Assembly: GCA_944389545.1 (NCBI GenBank)
Contig: CALXMT010000058.1
Location: forward strand, 1 to 35,535
Length of the DNA stretch: 35,535 bases
Direction of reading: 5' to 3'
From: an uncultured Kiritimatiellota bacterium
GTDB taxonomy: Bacteria; Verrucomicrobiota; Kiritimatiellia; RFP12; DVOR01
The notes under the pieces were generated by a model that was given only the letters and a program-made list of their open reading frames with translations, did no database searches and had not been told where the DNA came from. Shown piece after piece: positions 15,083 through 23,123 of this stretch. The position numbers and the translations under genes were made by a program. Each line of letters starts with the position of its first letter. Position 1 is the stretch's first letter.

Positions 15083-15334
15083 TCACACGTGGCGGCCCCA
15101 GCGGGCCTGCGCCTCCATGTGCTCCTCAACGGCCTGCATGTCGACCTGGGCGACGACGAGGCCTTCGGCGATCTCGCGCAGGGCGATGTCGCTCTTGTCC
15201 TCGAACTTGGAGAGGGGGCGCAGGAAGGGACGCTCGCCGCGGTTGAGCTGGCGGGTGCGCTGGGAGACCAGATTGACGAGCACGGGGATGCTGGGCACGC
15301 GGGTGCGGGCTTTCTCAAGCATTTCAAGATTCAT
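15083..15334 (-). CDS. rpoZ: RNA polymerase omega subunit
   Basis: 83 residues. The RpoZ-like core is VLVNLVSQRTRQLNRGERPFL, followed by DIALREIAEGLV. Omega binds the beta-prime subunit and helps core assembly. The start at 15334 has GGAGG six bases upstream; an earlier in-frame ATG adds 12 residues and is less likely. Sixteen bp after secG. Confidence 0.88.
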   Translation of the reverse strand: MNLEMLEKARTRVPSIPVLVNLVSQRTRQLNRGERPFLRPLSKFEDKSDIALREIAEGLVVAQVDMQAVEEHMEAQARWGRHV

Positions 15335-15350
15335 CGCGTTCCTCCGTTTG

Positions 15351-15650
15351 TTACTGGGCGGGCTGCTCAACAGGGGCGGGCATCTCGGCGCCGGTGATGG
15401 ATTCGTCCGCGCCGCGGTTCAACAGAGCCAAGCCAAGGGTGTTGAGGATGAGCAGGGCGCCGAGGACGACCGTGGTGCGGGAAAGCACATTGCCGGTGCG
15501 ACCGCCGAAGACCTCTTCGCCGAAGCCGCCACCGAAAGCCGAGCCCATGCCGCCGGAGGGGTCTTTCGGGGGCTGCAACATCACCACCGCGACCATCAAC
15601 AGCGCAATCAGCGCCTCCACGACCAACAAAACGCCAAACAAAAAGTCCAT
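15351..15650 (-). CDS. secG: Protein translocase subunit SecG
   Basis: 99 residues. Two hydrophobic segments (about 1-24 and 58-75) flank a Gly/Ser/Phe-rich linker containing DPSGGMGSAFGGGFGEEVFG, the usual SecG layout; VMLQ ends the first helix. It is part of the SecYEG channel. First gene of the secG-rpoZ-smpB-tatA operon. Upstream (minus) is TATCTT or TATATC and an AAAGGAAAG-like ribosome site. Confidence 0.93.
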   Translation of the reverse strand: MDFLFGVLLVVEALIALLMVAVVMLQPPKDPSGGMGSAFGGGFGEEVFGGRTGNVLSRTTVVLGALLILNTLGLALLNRGADESITGAEMPAPVEQPAQ

Positions 15651-15714
15651 AGACAGGCTTTCCTTTCAGTACTGATTGATATAAGATAGCAAATCCTGCG
15701 CCATTTCGTCAAAT

Positions 15715-15921
15715 TGCGTGGTTTTCCACGAAGACGCAAAAGGAACGCAAGGGCCTGGGCACAGGGGCGGCGTTCGCCGCCCCGGAGAACGGAGAACGGA
15801 AAACAGAGAACAGAGCGCCCGACAAGCGGGCGACAGACGAACCCACTGCCCAAGCTTCTAAGCCTCCAAGCTTCCAAACTTCTAAGCCGTCTTTGCGGTC
15901 CCCATTTCCCCGGACAGGTTG
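15715..15921. repeat. Mosaic repeat element 3
   Basis: Between secG and the large lipoprotein gene. It opens with a CACGAAGACGCAAAAGGAAC tract, then has a GGGGCGGCGTTCGCCGCCCC hairpin (15763-15782), a GGAGAACGGAGAACGG run and the inverted AAGCTTCCAAACTTC module (15854-15888). It closes with TTTGCGGTCCCCATTTCCCC and GGACAG, the right terminus also seen at 24285-24309. Confidence 0.75.
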
Positions 15922-15923
15922 AC

Positions 15924-17438
15924 TCAGAGCCAGAAGAGCCACCAGTCCAGGCCGTCCTCCGTGCGCTCGATGCGGAAGAGTTTGCCGAGGATGGAGAAAG
16001 ACCATTCGTCAGAGTCCTTGTGGGTGGTGACGTTGATGAAGGGGAAGGCGGTGCGGGTGATGGTGCCGTCGGCGTAACGGTTGTAGCGGTAGAGGTAGCC
16101 GAGATAGCCGAGGGTCTCGGTGTCGTTCTCGGCCTTGAAGGTGCGGTCGTAGAGCAGGCCGAAGAGACTGCGGCTGGCGAAGGAGCCGTCGCGGTTTTGC
16201 CCTTCGTACCAATAGATGAGGGGCGTAAGGACGGTGAGGTCTTCGTCGAAGCGGTCGCGCCAAGGCGTCTCGGGTTGGGCGGAGTCGACGGGCCACTGCC
16301 AATCGCGTTCGTCGGTGCGCTCGTGGTAGTAGAGCAGGCCGAAGAGGGCCCTGGTGTCGACGTTGTCGACGATCTTGTGGGTGCGTTTGGAGGGGTCGGC
16401 GCAATTCTCCCGGGTGAAGTCCTCTATGTCGCGCTCGCGATTGTAGAGGAGACCGAAGAGGACCTCGGTGTCGCGGCCGTAGTTCACGCCATCCACATTG
16501 TAGCGCCCGATGTCATCGTCGAAGAGCATCCCCCAGAGGAGGGAGGAGCCATCGTAACGCTCATCCTCGAACTTCCAGCTGATGGCGTAGAGCGCGATGC
16601 CGTGCCTGGAGTCGTCCAGCTTGCCGGTCTTGAGGTCCTGCGTGAAGTCGTAGGCATAAATGGGGGTGAAGTAGGAACGGCTGAGTCGAGTGGGACCTGC
16701 GTTATGCTCGAAGCTTTCGTACCATCGCCAGAGAAGCCAGCCGAAGGTGTGCCCGCGTCGAGCGGTCCACTCCCACGGATGGTAGACCCTGACTTCGTTT
16801 TGTGCGCCCAGCGCGCCCAAGAGCACGGACCACTCCGTACCTTGTTTGCCGGTGTACCAAGAGCCGTTGTCCCGCAGGTCCGCGGGCCAGGCGCCGTTGG
16901 GCGGGAAGTAAGTCTTCTCGAGATTCCACAGCACCAGGCCGAGGTTCCAATGCTCTCTGCGCGGGGCGACGCGGGTCTCGGTGCCGGTGCGGGCCTCGGT
17001 GATGTACCAGTCGCGGTTCCAGTTGAAGAGGAAGGGCGAGCCGGCGGATTCGTAGTCCGTCTCGTCGGCGGCGTAGGCGAAAGGGGCGAACATCCACCAC
17101 GTGGGGCAACGGTAGAAGAGCGGCCACACGCGGTATTCCCCGCTCTTGGGCGAGAGGGTGATGAACCAGAGGATGTCGTGGATGCCGTGGTCGTAATTGT
17201 AGGCCGGCTGGACGGCGAAGCACCCGGGCGAGGACTTGATGATGGGCCACATCCAATAGCTTGCGCGGCCGTCGCTCAGGTAGAGCGGCCAATAGTTCTC
17301 CACCGTGGGGGCCTTCTCCAACTCATTGGCGGAGTCGTCGCCGAAGATGGAGACCTCATTGAAAGGCGTACGTGCCTTCTGCAGACATCCGCAGAGGGCC
17401 ACCATCGCCGCCGTCAGGCAAATCCAACTCGTTTTCAT
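15924..17438 (-). CDS. Large lipoprotein with repeated aromatic FGLLY segments
   Basis: 504 residues; family not recognised. The signal peptide ends in VALCGC, a probable lipobox with Cys near 18. The mature part is very rich in Trp and Tyr. It contains repeats such as LFGLLYNRERD, LFGLLYYHERTD, LFGLLYDRTFK and LGYLGYLYRYN, spaced 30-60 residues apart, with repeated WPLFY or WPLYL. Such periodic amphipathic aromatic segments suggest beta strands, perhaps a barrel or a solenoid; this is inference. Only the start at 17438 gives a proper signal peptide. Confidence 0.75.
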   Translation of the reverse strand: MKTSWICLTAAMVALCGCLQKARTPFNEVSIFGDDSANELEKAPTVENYWPLYLSDGRASYWMWPIIKSSPGCFAVQPAYNYDHGIHDILWFITLSPKSGEYRVWPLFYRCPTWWMFAPFAYAADETDYESAGSPFLFNWNRDWYITEARTGTETRVAPRREHWNLGLVLWNLEKTYFPPNGAWPADLRDNGSWYTGKQGTEWSVLLGALGAQNEVRVYHPWEWTARRGHTFGWLLWRWYESFEHNAGPTRLSRSYFTPIYAYDFTQDLKTGKLDDSRHGIALYAISWKFEDERYDGSSLLWGMLFDDDIGRYNVDGVNYGRDTEVLFGLLYNRERDIEDFTRENCADPSKRTHKIVDNVDTRALFGLLYYHERTDERDWQWPVDSAQPETPWRDRFDEDLTVLTPLIYWYEGQNRDGSFASRSLFGLLYDRTFKAENDTETLGYLGYLYRYNRYADGTITRTAFPFINVTTHKDSDEWSFSILGKLFRIERTEDGLDWWLFWL

Positions 17439-17473
17439 ACCGATAGTATGGCACATTTACTTCCTCTTGGCAA
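17439..17473 (-). promoter_or_regulatory. Promoter of the large lipoprotein gene, leaderless
   Basis: On the minus strand TTGCCA (17473-17468), 17-nt spacer, CATACT (17450-17445), then six bases to the ATG. No ribosome binding site is possible in that gap. Confidence 0.5.
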
Positions 17474-17483
17474 TAAATTTAAT

Positions 17484-17765
17484 ACTGTCCGGGGAAGTTC
17501 TCCACGGAGACACAAAGGAACGCGCGGGCCTAAGCCCTTCACCGTTCGGCGCGGCGCGCCTCACTACCGGGCTTATCCCGTACGTTTCTCTCGTTTCATG
17601 GAAAACCGCACAGGCGCGTGCAGGAGATACAGGCGCGTACAGGAAATGCAGGAACGTCCGGCAAGCGGGCGGCAGATGGTCCTCTTCCACGAATCCCACC
17701 GTCGCCCCAAAGGGGCGTTCCGTTTTCCGTTTTCCGTTCTCTGTTCTCCGGGACGGCAATGCCGT
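17484..17765. repeat. Mosaic repeat element 4
   Basis: Starts with the shared terminus AATACTGTCCGGGGAAG (17481-17497), then CACGGAGACACAAAGGAACG and a segment that matches 8541-8600 inverted. It ends with TTCCGTTTTCCGTTCTCTG-type repeats and the hairpin GGGACGGCAATGCCGTCCC (17751-17769). The hairpin lies against the tyrS stop and might act in termination, but no T run follows. Confidence 0.75.
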
Positions 17766-17768
17766 CCC

Positions 17769-19046
17769 TTAGGCGAGGCGGAGGAGGAAGTAGTTCTTCT
17801 TGCCTTGGCGGAGGAGGAGGGCCTTGCCGTCGACGGGGCTTTCCGGGAGGACGGTCGCGGTGGGGTCGGCGACCTTGACGTTGTTCACGGAGAGGCCACC
17901 GCCCTGGATGAGGCGGCGGGCTTCGCCCTTGCTCTTGAGGAAGCCGGCGGACACGGCGACGTCGACGAGCGCCTGGCCGAGCACCTGATCGCGCGGCAAG
18001 GTGGCCGATGGCACGTCCGCGGCGATGGCCTCGAGGTCGGCGGCGGAGACGCCGTCGAGGGAACCTCCGAAGAGGACCGCGGAGGCGCGCTGGGCGGCGC
18101 GGAGACCGTCCTCGCCGTGGACCGCGCGGGTCAGTTCCTCGGCCAGGACACGTTGGGGCTCGCGGGCCTCGGGGTGCTCGCGCTGGGCGGCGGCGAGCTC
18201 GGCAATGCGCGCGTCGTCCAGGAAGGTGAAGATGCGCAGGTAGCGGATGGCATCGGCGTCGAGCGTGCGCAGGAAGAATTGGTAGAAGGCGTAGACGCTC
18301 GTCTTGTCGCTGTTGAGGAAGATGGCGTTGCCGGCGGACTTGCCGAACTTCTGGCCGTTGGCGTCGCACACCAAGGGGATGGTGAGGCCGTTGACTTCGG
18401 CCTCGGGCTCCAGGCGGCGGATGAGGTCGGTGCCGGCGGTGATGTTGCCCCACTGGTCGGCGCCGCCCACCTGCAGGGTGCAGCCATACTGCTTATAAAG
18501 ATGGTAGAAGTCGTAGCCCTGGAGAATCTGGTAGGTGAACTCCGTGAAGGTCATGGAGTTCGTCTCGGCGTTCAGACGCTTCTGGACGGAATCCTTGGCC
18601 AGCATGGGCTTCATGCGGAAGAGGGTGCCCACCTCGCGCAGGAAGGGGAGGATGGAGTAATCCTTGTACCAATCATAGTTGTTCACCATGATGGCCGGGT
18701 TGGTCGGGCTGTCGAAGTCGAGGAAGCGCGAGAGGTTCTCCTTGATGCCCTCCAGGTTCTTCTGGAGTTGCTCCACGGAGAGGAAGTTACGCTCGGTGGA
18801 ACGGCCGGAAGGGTCGCCGATCATGCCCGTGGCGCCGCCAACGAGGGCAATCACGCGGTGGCCCGCGCGCTGGAACTGAGCAAGGGTCTGGATGGCAACG
18901 TAGTTGCCCGCCTGAAGGCAAGAGGCGGTGGGGTCAAAGCCGATGTACAGGGTGAGCGGCTTCTCGAGGAGCTCGCGCATGCGCTCCTCGGGGCAGGTGG
19001 TGGCTTCGACCAAATGGCGGGACTTGAGGAAATCGTAAAACTTCAT
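17769..19046 (-). CDS. tyrS: Tyrosyl-tRNA synthetase
   Basis: Charges tRNA-Tyr. The 425 residues comprise a class I catalytic domain, with YIGFDPTA at 34-41, ALVGGATGMIGDPSGRSTER at 67-86 and the KMSKS equivalent KFGKS at 233-237. A C-terminal S4-like RNA-binding domain (GEARRLIQGGGLSVNN) follows. The HIGH motif, expected at 45-48, reads QAGN, so both histidines are replaced; the rest of the active-site scaffold is intact and the gene looks functional. Minus-strand TATACT (19079-19074) and AAAAGGA lie upstream of the ATG. No T-box is apparent. Confidence 0.95.
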   Translation of the reverse strand: MKFYDFLKSRHLVEATTCPEERMRELLEKPLTLYIGFDPTASCLQAGNYVAIQTLAQFQRAGHRVIALVGGATGMIGDPSGRSTERNFLSVEQLQKNLEGIKENLSRFLDFDSPTNPAIMVNNYDWYKDYSILPFLREVGTLFRMKPMLAKDSVQKRLNAETNSMTFTEFTYQILQGYDFYHLYKQYGCTLQVGGADQWGNITAGTDLIRRLEPEAEVNGLTIPLVCDANGQKFGKSAGNAIFLNSDKTSVYAFYQFFLRTLDADAIRYLRIFTFLDDARIAELAAAQREHPEAREPQRVLAEELTRAVHGEDGLRAAQRASAVLFGGSLDGVSAADLEAIAADVPSATLPRDQVLGQALVDVAVSAGFLKSKGEARRLIQGGGLSVNNVKVADPTATVLPESPVDGKALLLRQGKKNYFLLRLA

Positions 19047-19122
19047 CGTGCAATCCTTTTGGAAAACGGGGGAAGTATAGCAAAAGTGAGGCTTTTGTGT
19101 GCCTAGTCGTTTTCCACGAACA

Positions 19123-19450
19123 ATAGTGTCCAGGGAAGTTTTACCGCGAAGACGGTCTTGCGTGGAAACCCGGCGGGCTCCATCGCTCCCGTTGGTCGCG
19201 CCGCCCTTGGGATTTCCACGCTATCGCGCCCCTGAAGGGGCGCTCAAAGGGGAATTGGAAGTTTAGAAGCTTGGATACTTGGAAGTTTGGTTTTGTTGGT
19301 GGGGCTCTGCCCCACTCTCCGACTTCCCTTCTTTATAAAAAGGCGACAAGGCGCGAAACGGAGGGCGGCGGTCGCGGTCAGCGGCGAAGCCGCAGAGCGA
19401 CCAATGGAGCCCGAAGCGGTTCGCGCCTCCTCTTGCGTCTTTGCGGTCCT
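19123..19450. repeat. Mosaic repeat element 5
   Basis: Starts with ATAGTGTCCAGGGAAG. The first 101 bp (19124-19224) match 24010-24110 at all but one position. Then come the GGAAGTTTAGAAGCTTGG module (19257-19288), a GTGGGGCTCTGCCCCAC hairpin and a large nested inverted repeat, with outer arms GGCGCGAA (19350-19357) and TTCGCGCC (19420-19427). It ends with TGCGTCTTTGCGGTCC. The rightmost GGACAGT end is missing. Confidence 0.75.
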
Positions 19451-19482
19451 TATCAAGCAGATAAGAGACAAAAGAATTGGGG

Positions 19483-19513
19483 TTGACCTGGAGACCGCTC
19501 CAGGACGTATACT
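19483..19513 (+). promoter_or_regulatory. Promoter of the aldo/keto reductase gene
   Basis: TTGACC (19483-19488) and TATACT (19508-19513), 19 nt apart, 22 bp before the ATG; GGAGG at 19528-19532 is the ribosome site. Confidence 0.6.
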
Positions 19514-19535
19514 AGGTACCATTCACGGAGGTGTT

Positions 19536-20402
19536 ATGCAGACAATCCAATTGAATACCGGCGCGGAGATGCCGATGGTTGGCTTCGGGGTCTTTCAGAT
19601 GGCGCCGGACGTGTGCGAACGCGCGGTTTCGGAGGCGCTGGAGGTAGGCTATCGCCTGATTGACACGGCCTCCTCTTACAAGAATGAGGCCGCCGTGGGC
19701 GCGGCCATTCGCCGTTCCGGCATCTCTAGGGAAGAACTGTTCGTCACATCCAAGGTCTTTGTCGAGGATATGGGAGAACGTAAGACGCGCGATGCCTACC
19801 TGCGCTCCCTTGATGCGTTGGGCTTGGATTACCTCGACCTCTACCTTATTCATATGCCCTATGGCGACGTCTTCGGGGCGTGGCGTGCGCTCGAGGCGCT
19901 TGTGCGCGAGGGCCGCCTCCGCGCCATCGGCGTGAGCAACTTCCAGAGCGACCGTATTTTGGACCTGTGCCAGAACATCGAGATTCGCCCAGCCATTGAC
20001 CAACTCGAACTTCACCCCTTTTATCAGCGCGCCGATGAGTTGGCGCTTCTGTCGGAGTTGGGCATCTGCCCGCAGGCGTGGGCGCCCTTTGCCGAGGGAC
20101 TCAACGGGCTCTTCACCAATCCGGTTCTCGCCGCCATCGCCGCCGCCCATGGCAAGAGCGTTGCGCAGGTGGCCCTGCGGTGGAATCTCCAGCGCGGCGT
20201 CCCTGTTTTGCCGAAGTCCACCCATCGCAATCGCATGGTTGAAAACTTCGCAGTTCAAGCCTTTACCCTCACCGAGGCCGAGATGGCTCAAATCGCCACC
20301 CTCGACCTCGCTCGTCCACAGATGTTTGACCCGCGCTCCCCTGCCGAGGTCCGCCGCATCTACGACTACCTCAACAACCCCGTCCTCACAACCCTACAAT
20401 AA
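19536..20402 (+). CDS. Aldo/keto reductase
   Basis: NADPH-dependent reductase of the AKR superfamily; substrate unknown. 288 residues forming the (beta/alpha)8 barrel, with family signatures GYRLIDTASSYKNEAAVG (catalytic Asp and Tyr), FVTSKV (catalytic Lys), YLDLYLIHMPYG (catalytic His) and AIGVSNFQ. The C-terminal PKSTHRNRMVENFAV segment normally binds the NADPH phosphate. The start at 19536 has GGAGG four bases upstream; the open frame extends leftward into repeat element 5 and that part is not coding. Confidence 0.93.
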   Translation: MQTIQLNTGAEMPMVGFGVFQMAPDVCERAVSEALEVGYRLIDTASSYKNEAAVGAAIRRSGISREELFVTSKVFVEDMGERKTRDAYLRSLDALGLDYLDLYLIHMPYGDVFGAWRALEALVREGRLRAIGVSNFQSDRILDLCQNIEIRPAIDQLELHPFYQRADELALLSELGICPQAWAPFAEGLNGLFTNPVLAAIAAAHGKSVAQVALRWNLQRGVPVLPKSTHRNRMVENFAVQAFTLTEAEMAQIATLDLARPQMFDPRSPAEVRRIYDYLNNPVLTTLQ

Positions 20403-20449
20403 AGGTTATTCTCTGTCACGTACGAGCTGTGAAAGGGTATAGATGATTT

Positions 20450-21247
20450 TTATGGTTCATAAGGTTTGGTGAACCGACAGTCTGGATAACGAGAACATCC
20501 CCAGAAAGGGGACCCTGTATTGGGGCCTCTTTTTGCTATTCTGCGTATCAATGGTGCACCGCAACATGGGCAAAGGTTCGCATGGTTATTTGCCGCGTCT
20601 TTCCGTAATTGCTCGATATGCGCTTGTTTCACTATAGGAGGTACATTCGTGAAAGATTCTAATTGACGATAAATAGATTCAATTGTTGGGCTTGGAATGT
20701 GTGCCCCAGGCATCATTATCTGTTTGATGACAGATTGTCGAAGATCTGCAAGGTGGAGAACCGTGTGCCCACTTTCCACATGAATATCTTTGAAGACGCA
20801 ACGATTAGAGAAAACGATATAAGAGTAATAAGGAAGGCCTTCAATATTCAATATCCGGCGAAGATGGCGGATATGTGCGGCGTTTTGGAGAAGCGGATTG
20901 AAAAAGCGTGTCTTGTGCGCATGCCATTTATCAGGCAGTGTTTGCGTCCAATATTGATGAGATTGAGATCCGAAAATCCAACCAGAGAAATCCTTGGACT
21001 CAAAAACATAAATCCCGCTTTCGTGGACCATCACCAAATCTATTTCGGTGGTGCGTCCAGTGACGGTCGGAAGATAGAGGTTTCTGAAGAAGTATGGGTT
21101 CCCGGGAAGATTCCTTAATGCTGAAAGGAGGCATCGTTCGCCGTTGGATTCGTGGTAGAGAAGAATAGGGAGCTTTGCAACGCAGATAAGGCTCAGTACA
21201 GCTCCGGCCAAGATAATCACGAAAAATAAAAAGATTGCAAGTTCCAT
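20450..21247 (-). CDS. NERD-domain protein with C-terminal topoisomerase-type zinc finger
   Basis: 265 residues. An N-terminal membrane helix (AIFLFFVIILAGAVLSLICVA) is followed by a NERD domain: GRTTEIDLVMVHESGIYVF then ESKD, the EID...ESK pattern being the presumed nuclease-like active site. Near the C-terminus CPCCGAPLIRRI...FWGCSRYPDCRF is a C4 zinc finger of the type in topoisomerase I. NERD proteins are thought to act on nucleic acids, but the function of this one is unknown. Its base composition is visibly AT-richer than its neighbours, suggesting acquisition by transfer. Confidence 0.88.
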   Translation of the reverse strand: MELAIFLFFVIILAGAVLSLICVAKLPILLYHESNGERCLLSALRNLPGNPYFFRNLYLPTVTGRTTEIDLVMVHESGIYVFESKDFSGWIFGSQSHQYWTQTLPDKWHAHKTRFFNPLLQNAAHIRHLRRILNIEGLPYYSYIVFSNRCVFKDIHVESGHTVLHLADLRQSVIKQIMMPGAHIPSPTIESIYRQLESFTNVPPIVKQAHIEQLRKDAANNHANLCPCCGAPLIRRIAKRGPNTGSPFWGCSRYPDCRFTKPYEP

Positions 21248-21342
21248 GATGCTTCGCCGAGTTTAGAATCTGTCTTCATAGCCCAATAAACAATTTAAAG
21301 TTTATCAATCGCATGATACTTTTGAGCAGTGAATGAAGACAA

Positions 21343-21377
21343 AAGGGCCCCGGCCGGATGGCCGGGGGTTTTGTTCA
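21343..21377. terminator. Terminator at the end of the hydrolase operon
   Basis: GGCCCCGGCC and GGCCGGGGG form a strong hairpin around a short loop (21346-21369), flanked by AAAAG on the left and TTTTGTT on the right. It lies between the NERD gene and the hydrolase gene and probably ends the minus-strand hydrolase operon, whose U-run comes from the flanking A run. Confidence 0.75.
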
Positions 21378-21393
21378 CACCTGTGGGGGAAGG

Positions 21394-22434
21394 TCAGAGG
21401 GCGGCCTTGAAGAAGGCGTCGAGGTCGTCGAAGGGGATGAGGTCGGTGCGGTCGTAGAGGTCGACGTGGTTGGCGCCGGGGATGATGAGGAGGCACTTGG
21501 GTTCGGAGGCGCGGCGGTAGGCGTCTTCGCTGAACTCGCGGGAGTGGGCCTCGGAGCCGGTGATGAAGAGGACGGGGCGGGGACTGATGAGGTCGAGGTC
21601 CTCGAAGGGATAGAAGTTCATGAAGCGGACGTTGCTGGCGAGGGTGGGCTTGGTGGTGGCCTCGCGCGGGGCGCCGGGGGGTGTGAATTCGCCGCGGGGC
21701 GTGCGGTACCAGCCGTAGAACTCCAGGGAGATGGGGTCGGTGGCCTCTTCGAGGGTCAGGACGGTGCCGCCGATGTGCTTGGTCTTGGCGCCGGCGGCCT
21801 CGGCGGTGCGTTGGGCGGCGGCTTGGGCGCAGAGGGCCTGACGCGTCGCGAGGTCCATGGGGGCGGCCTTGAGTCCGTGGCGGGCGGCCGTGCCCATGTC
21901 ATACATGCTGGCGGTGGCGACGGCTTTGATGCGCGGGTCGATTTTGGCGGCGGCCAAGGCGAAACTGCCGCTGCCGCAGATGCCGATGGCGCCGATGCGT
22001 TCGGGGGCGGCGAAGGGCTGGGTGGTGAGCCAATCGACGGCGGCGGAGAAGCTCTCGGCGTAGAGGTCGGGAGAGGCAAGGTTACGCGGGCCTTCGCTGG
22101 CGCCCCAGCAGAGGAGGTCGATGGCGAGGGTGGCGTAGCCGCGTTCGGCGAGTTTGACGGCGTAGAGGTTGGCGGCCTGTTCCTTCACGGCGCCCATGGG
22201 GTGGCCGACGATGATTGCGGGCAGACGCGCACCGGGTGCGGCGTCTTTGGGCAGGTGGAGGTTCGCCGCGACCTTGAGGCCGAACTGGCTGGGGAAGGAG
22301 ACGGCCTGCGTGGTGACGCGGTCACTGGCATAGAAGTTGTCTGCGCCGGCGGGAATGGGCGGCAGGGTGGGTGGCTGGGCGAGGGTTGCGCCGGCGAGGG
22401 CTGCCGCGGCCATTAAGAGAAGGGGCTTTTTCAT
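21394..22434 (-). CDS. Exported alpha/beta hydrolase, dienelactone-hydrolase-like
   Basis: 346 residues. Signal peptide of about 19 residues (LLLMAAAALAGATLA). The fold is alpha/beta hydrolase: AIIVGHPMG (oxyanion region), nucleophile elbow GAIGICGSGSFA, later PRPVLFITGS and PGANHVDLYD (catalytic His 323). At the elbow the nucleophile position holds Cys153 rather than Ser, as in dienelactone hydrolases. Its substrate cannot be read from the sequence. The start overlaps the acetyltransferase stop by 4 bp, so the two genes are coupled. Confidence 0.85.
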   Translation of the reverse strand: MKKPLLLMAAAALAGATLAQPPTLPPIPAGADNFYASDRVTTQAVSFPSQFGLKVAANLHLPKDAAPGARLPAIIVGHPMGAVKEQAANLYAVKLAERGYATLAIDLLCWGASEGPRNLASPDLYAESFSAAVDWLTTQPFAAPERIGAIGICGSGSFALAAAKIDPRIKAVATASMYDMGTAARHGLKAAPMDLATRQALCAQAAAQRTAEAAGAKTKHIGGTVLTLEEATDPISLEFYGWYRTPRGEFTPPGAPREATTKPTLASNVRFMNFYPFEDLDLISPRPVLFITGSEAHSREFSEDAYRRASEPKCLLIIPGANHVDLYDRTDLIPFDDLDAFFKAAL

Positions 22435-23045
22435 GGGGTTTCTCCTTTCGTGAGGGCTTCGTCAAGGGTTTTGATTGGACGGGCAGGGACGCCGGCCACG
22501 ATGGTGCGGGGGGCGACGTCGCGCGTGACAACGGCACCGGCGGCGACGATGGCGCCATCGCCGATGGTCACGCCGGGGAGAATGCGGGCGCCAGAACCGA
22601 TCCAGACGCGCGCACCGATTCGCACGGGAGAAGGGATGAGGTCACCCCGGCGCTCTTCCTCGAAACCGTGGTTGAGCGTGCAGATGATGACGGCGTGGCC
22701 GATGAGCGTGCCGTCGCCCACCCACACGCCGCCCTGGTCTTGGAAGTGGCAGCCGGCGTTGAAGAAGACGCCTTTGCCGATGTGCAGGTTCTTGCCGCAA
22801 TCGGTGTAAAAGGGTGGGAAGAGGCGGAAGTCCTCCGGGATGTCACGCCCCGTGAGCTCGGCCATCAGGCGGCGCAGTTTCTCTGGCGTGCGGAACTTGC
22901 CGTTGATTTTGGCCGTGATACGTTGCGCCTCGGCGCTCAGCTTGTGCATGGTCTCATGGACCGGCGAACCCGCGGTCATTCGGGCGCCGGAATTCATCGC
23001 GGCCAAGAAGGCCGTCAGTTCGTCTTTGCTCACCTTGCTTTTCAT
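22431..23045 (-). CDS. Sugar O-acetyltransferase (LacA/Maa family)
   Basis: 204 residues. An N-terminal helical segment is followed by a left-handed beta helix with hexapeptide repeats: IGKGVFFNAGCHFQDQGGVWVGD, then IICTLNH, whose His is the family catalytic residue, and later IGARVWIGSGARILPGVTIGDG. This is the arrangement of maltose/galactoside acetyltransferases, which acetylate sugars with acetyl-CoA. The start at 23045 fits the family; upstream frame sequence overlaps the LysR gene and is not coding. It is first in a two-gene operon, divergent from LysR. Confidence 0.9.
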   Translation of the reverse strand: MKSKVSKDELTAFLAAMNSGARMTAGSPVHETMHKLSAEAQRITAKINGKFRTPEKLRRLMAELTGRDIPEDFRLFPPFYTDCGKNLHIGKGVFFNAGCHFQDQGGVWVGDGTLIGHAVIICTLNHGFEEERRGDLIPSPVRIGARVWIGSGARILPGVTIGDGAIVAAGAVVTRDVAPRTIVAGVPARPIKTLDEALTKGETP

Positions 23046-23060
23046 GCCCCTACTGTAACG

Positions 23061-23107
23061 CATTCCCTGCGGAATGAAAAGAAGTTTGTTATTATGGGTT
23101 CCCATAA
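23061..23107. promoter_or_regulatory. Divergent LysR-type control region
   Basis: The 78 bp between the LysR and acetyltransferase genes hold two palindromes. CATTCC-CTGC-GGAATG lies at 23061-23076 and TTATGGG-TT-CCCATAA at 23092-23107. The second lies 17 bp before the LysR ATG and its length suits a LysR recognition site. Likely operators for autoregulation and for control of the acetyltransferase-hydrolase operon. Confidence 0.6.
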
Positions 23108-23123
23108 CCGGAAGGAATGCTTT

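Noticed and set aside
15714-19106. A 1130-codon open frame on the plus strand
   Set aside because: It is antisense to the large lipoprotein gene and to tyrS, includes repeat elements 3 and 4, and its Gly/Glu/Val-rich product reflects GC-rich codon shadow.
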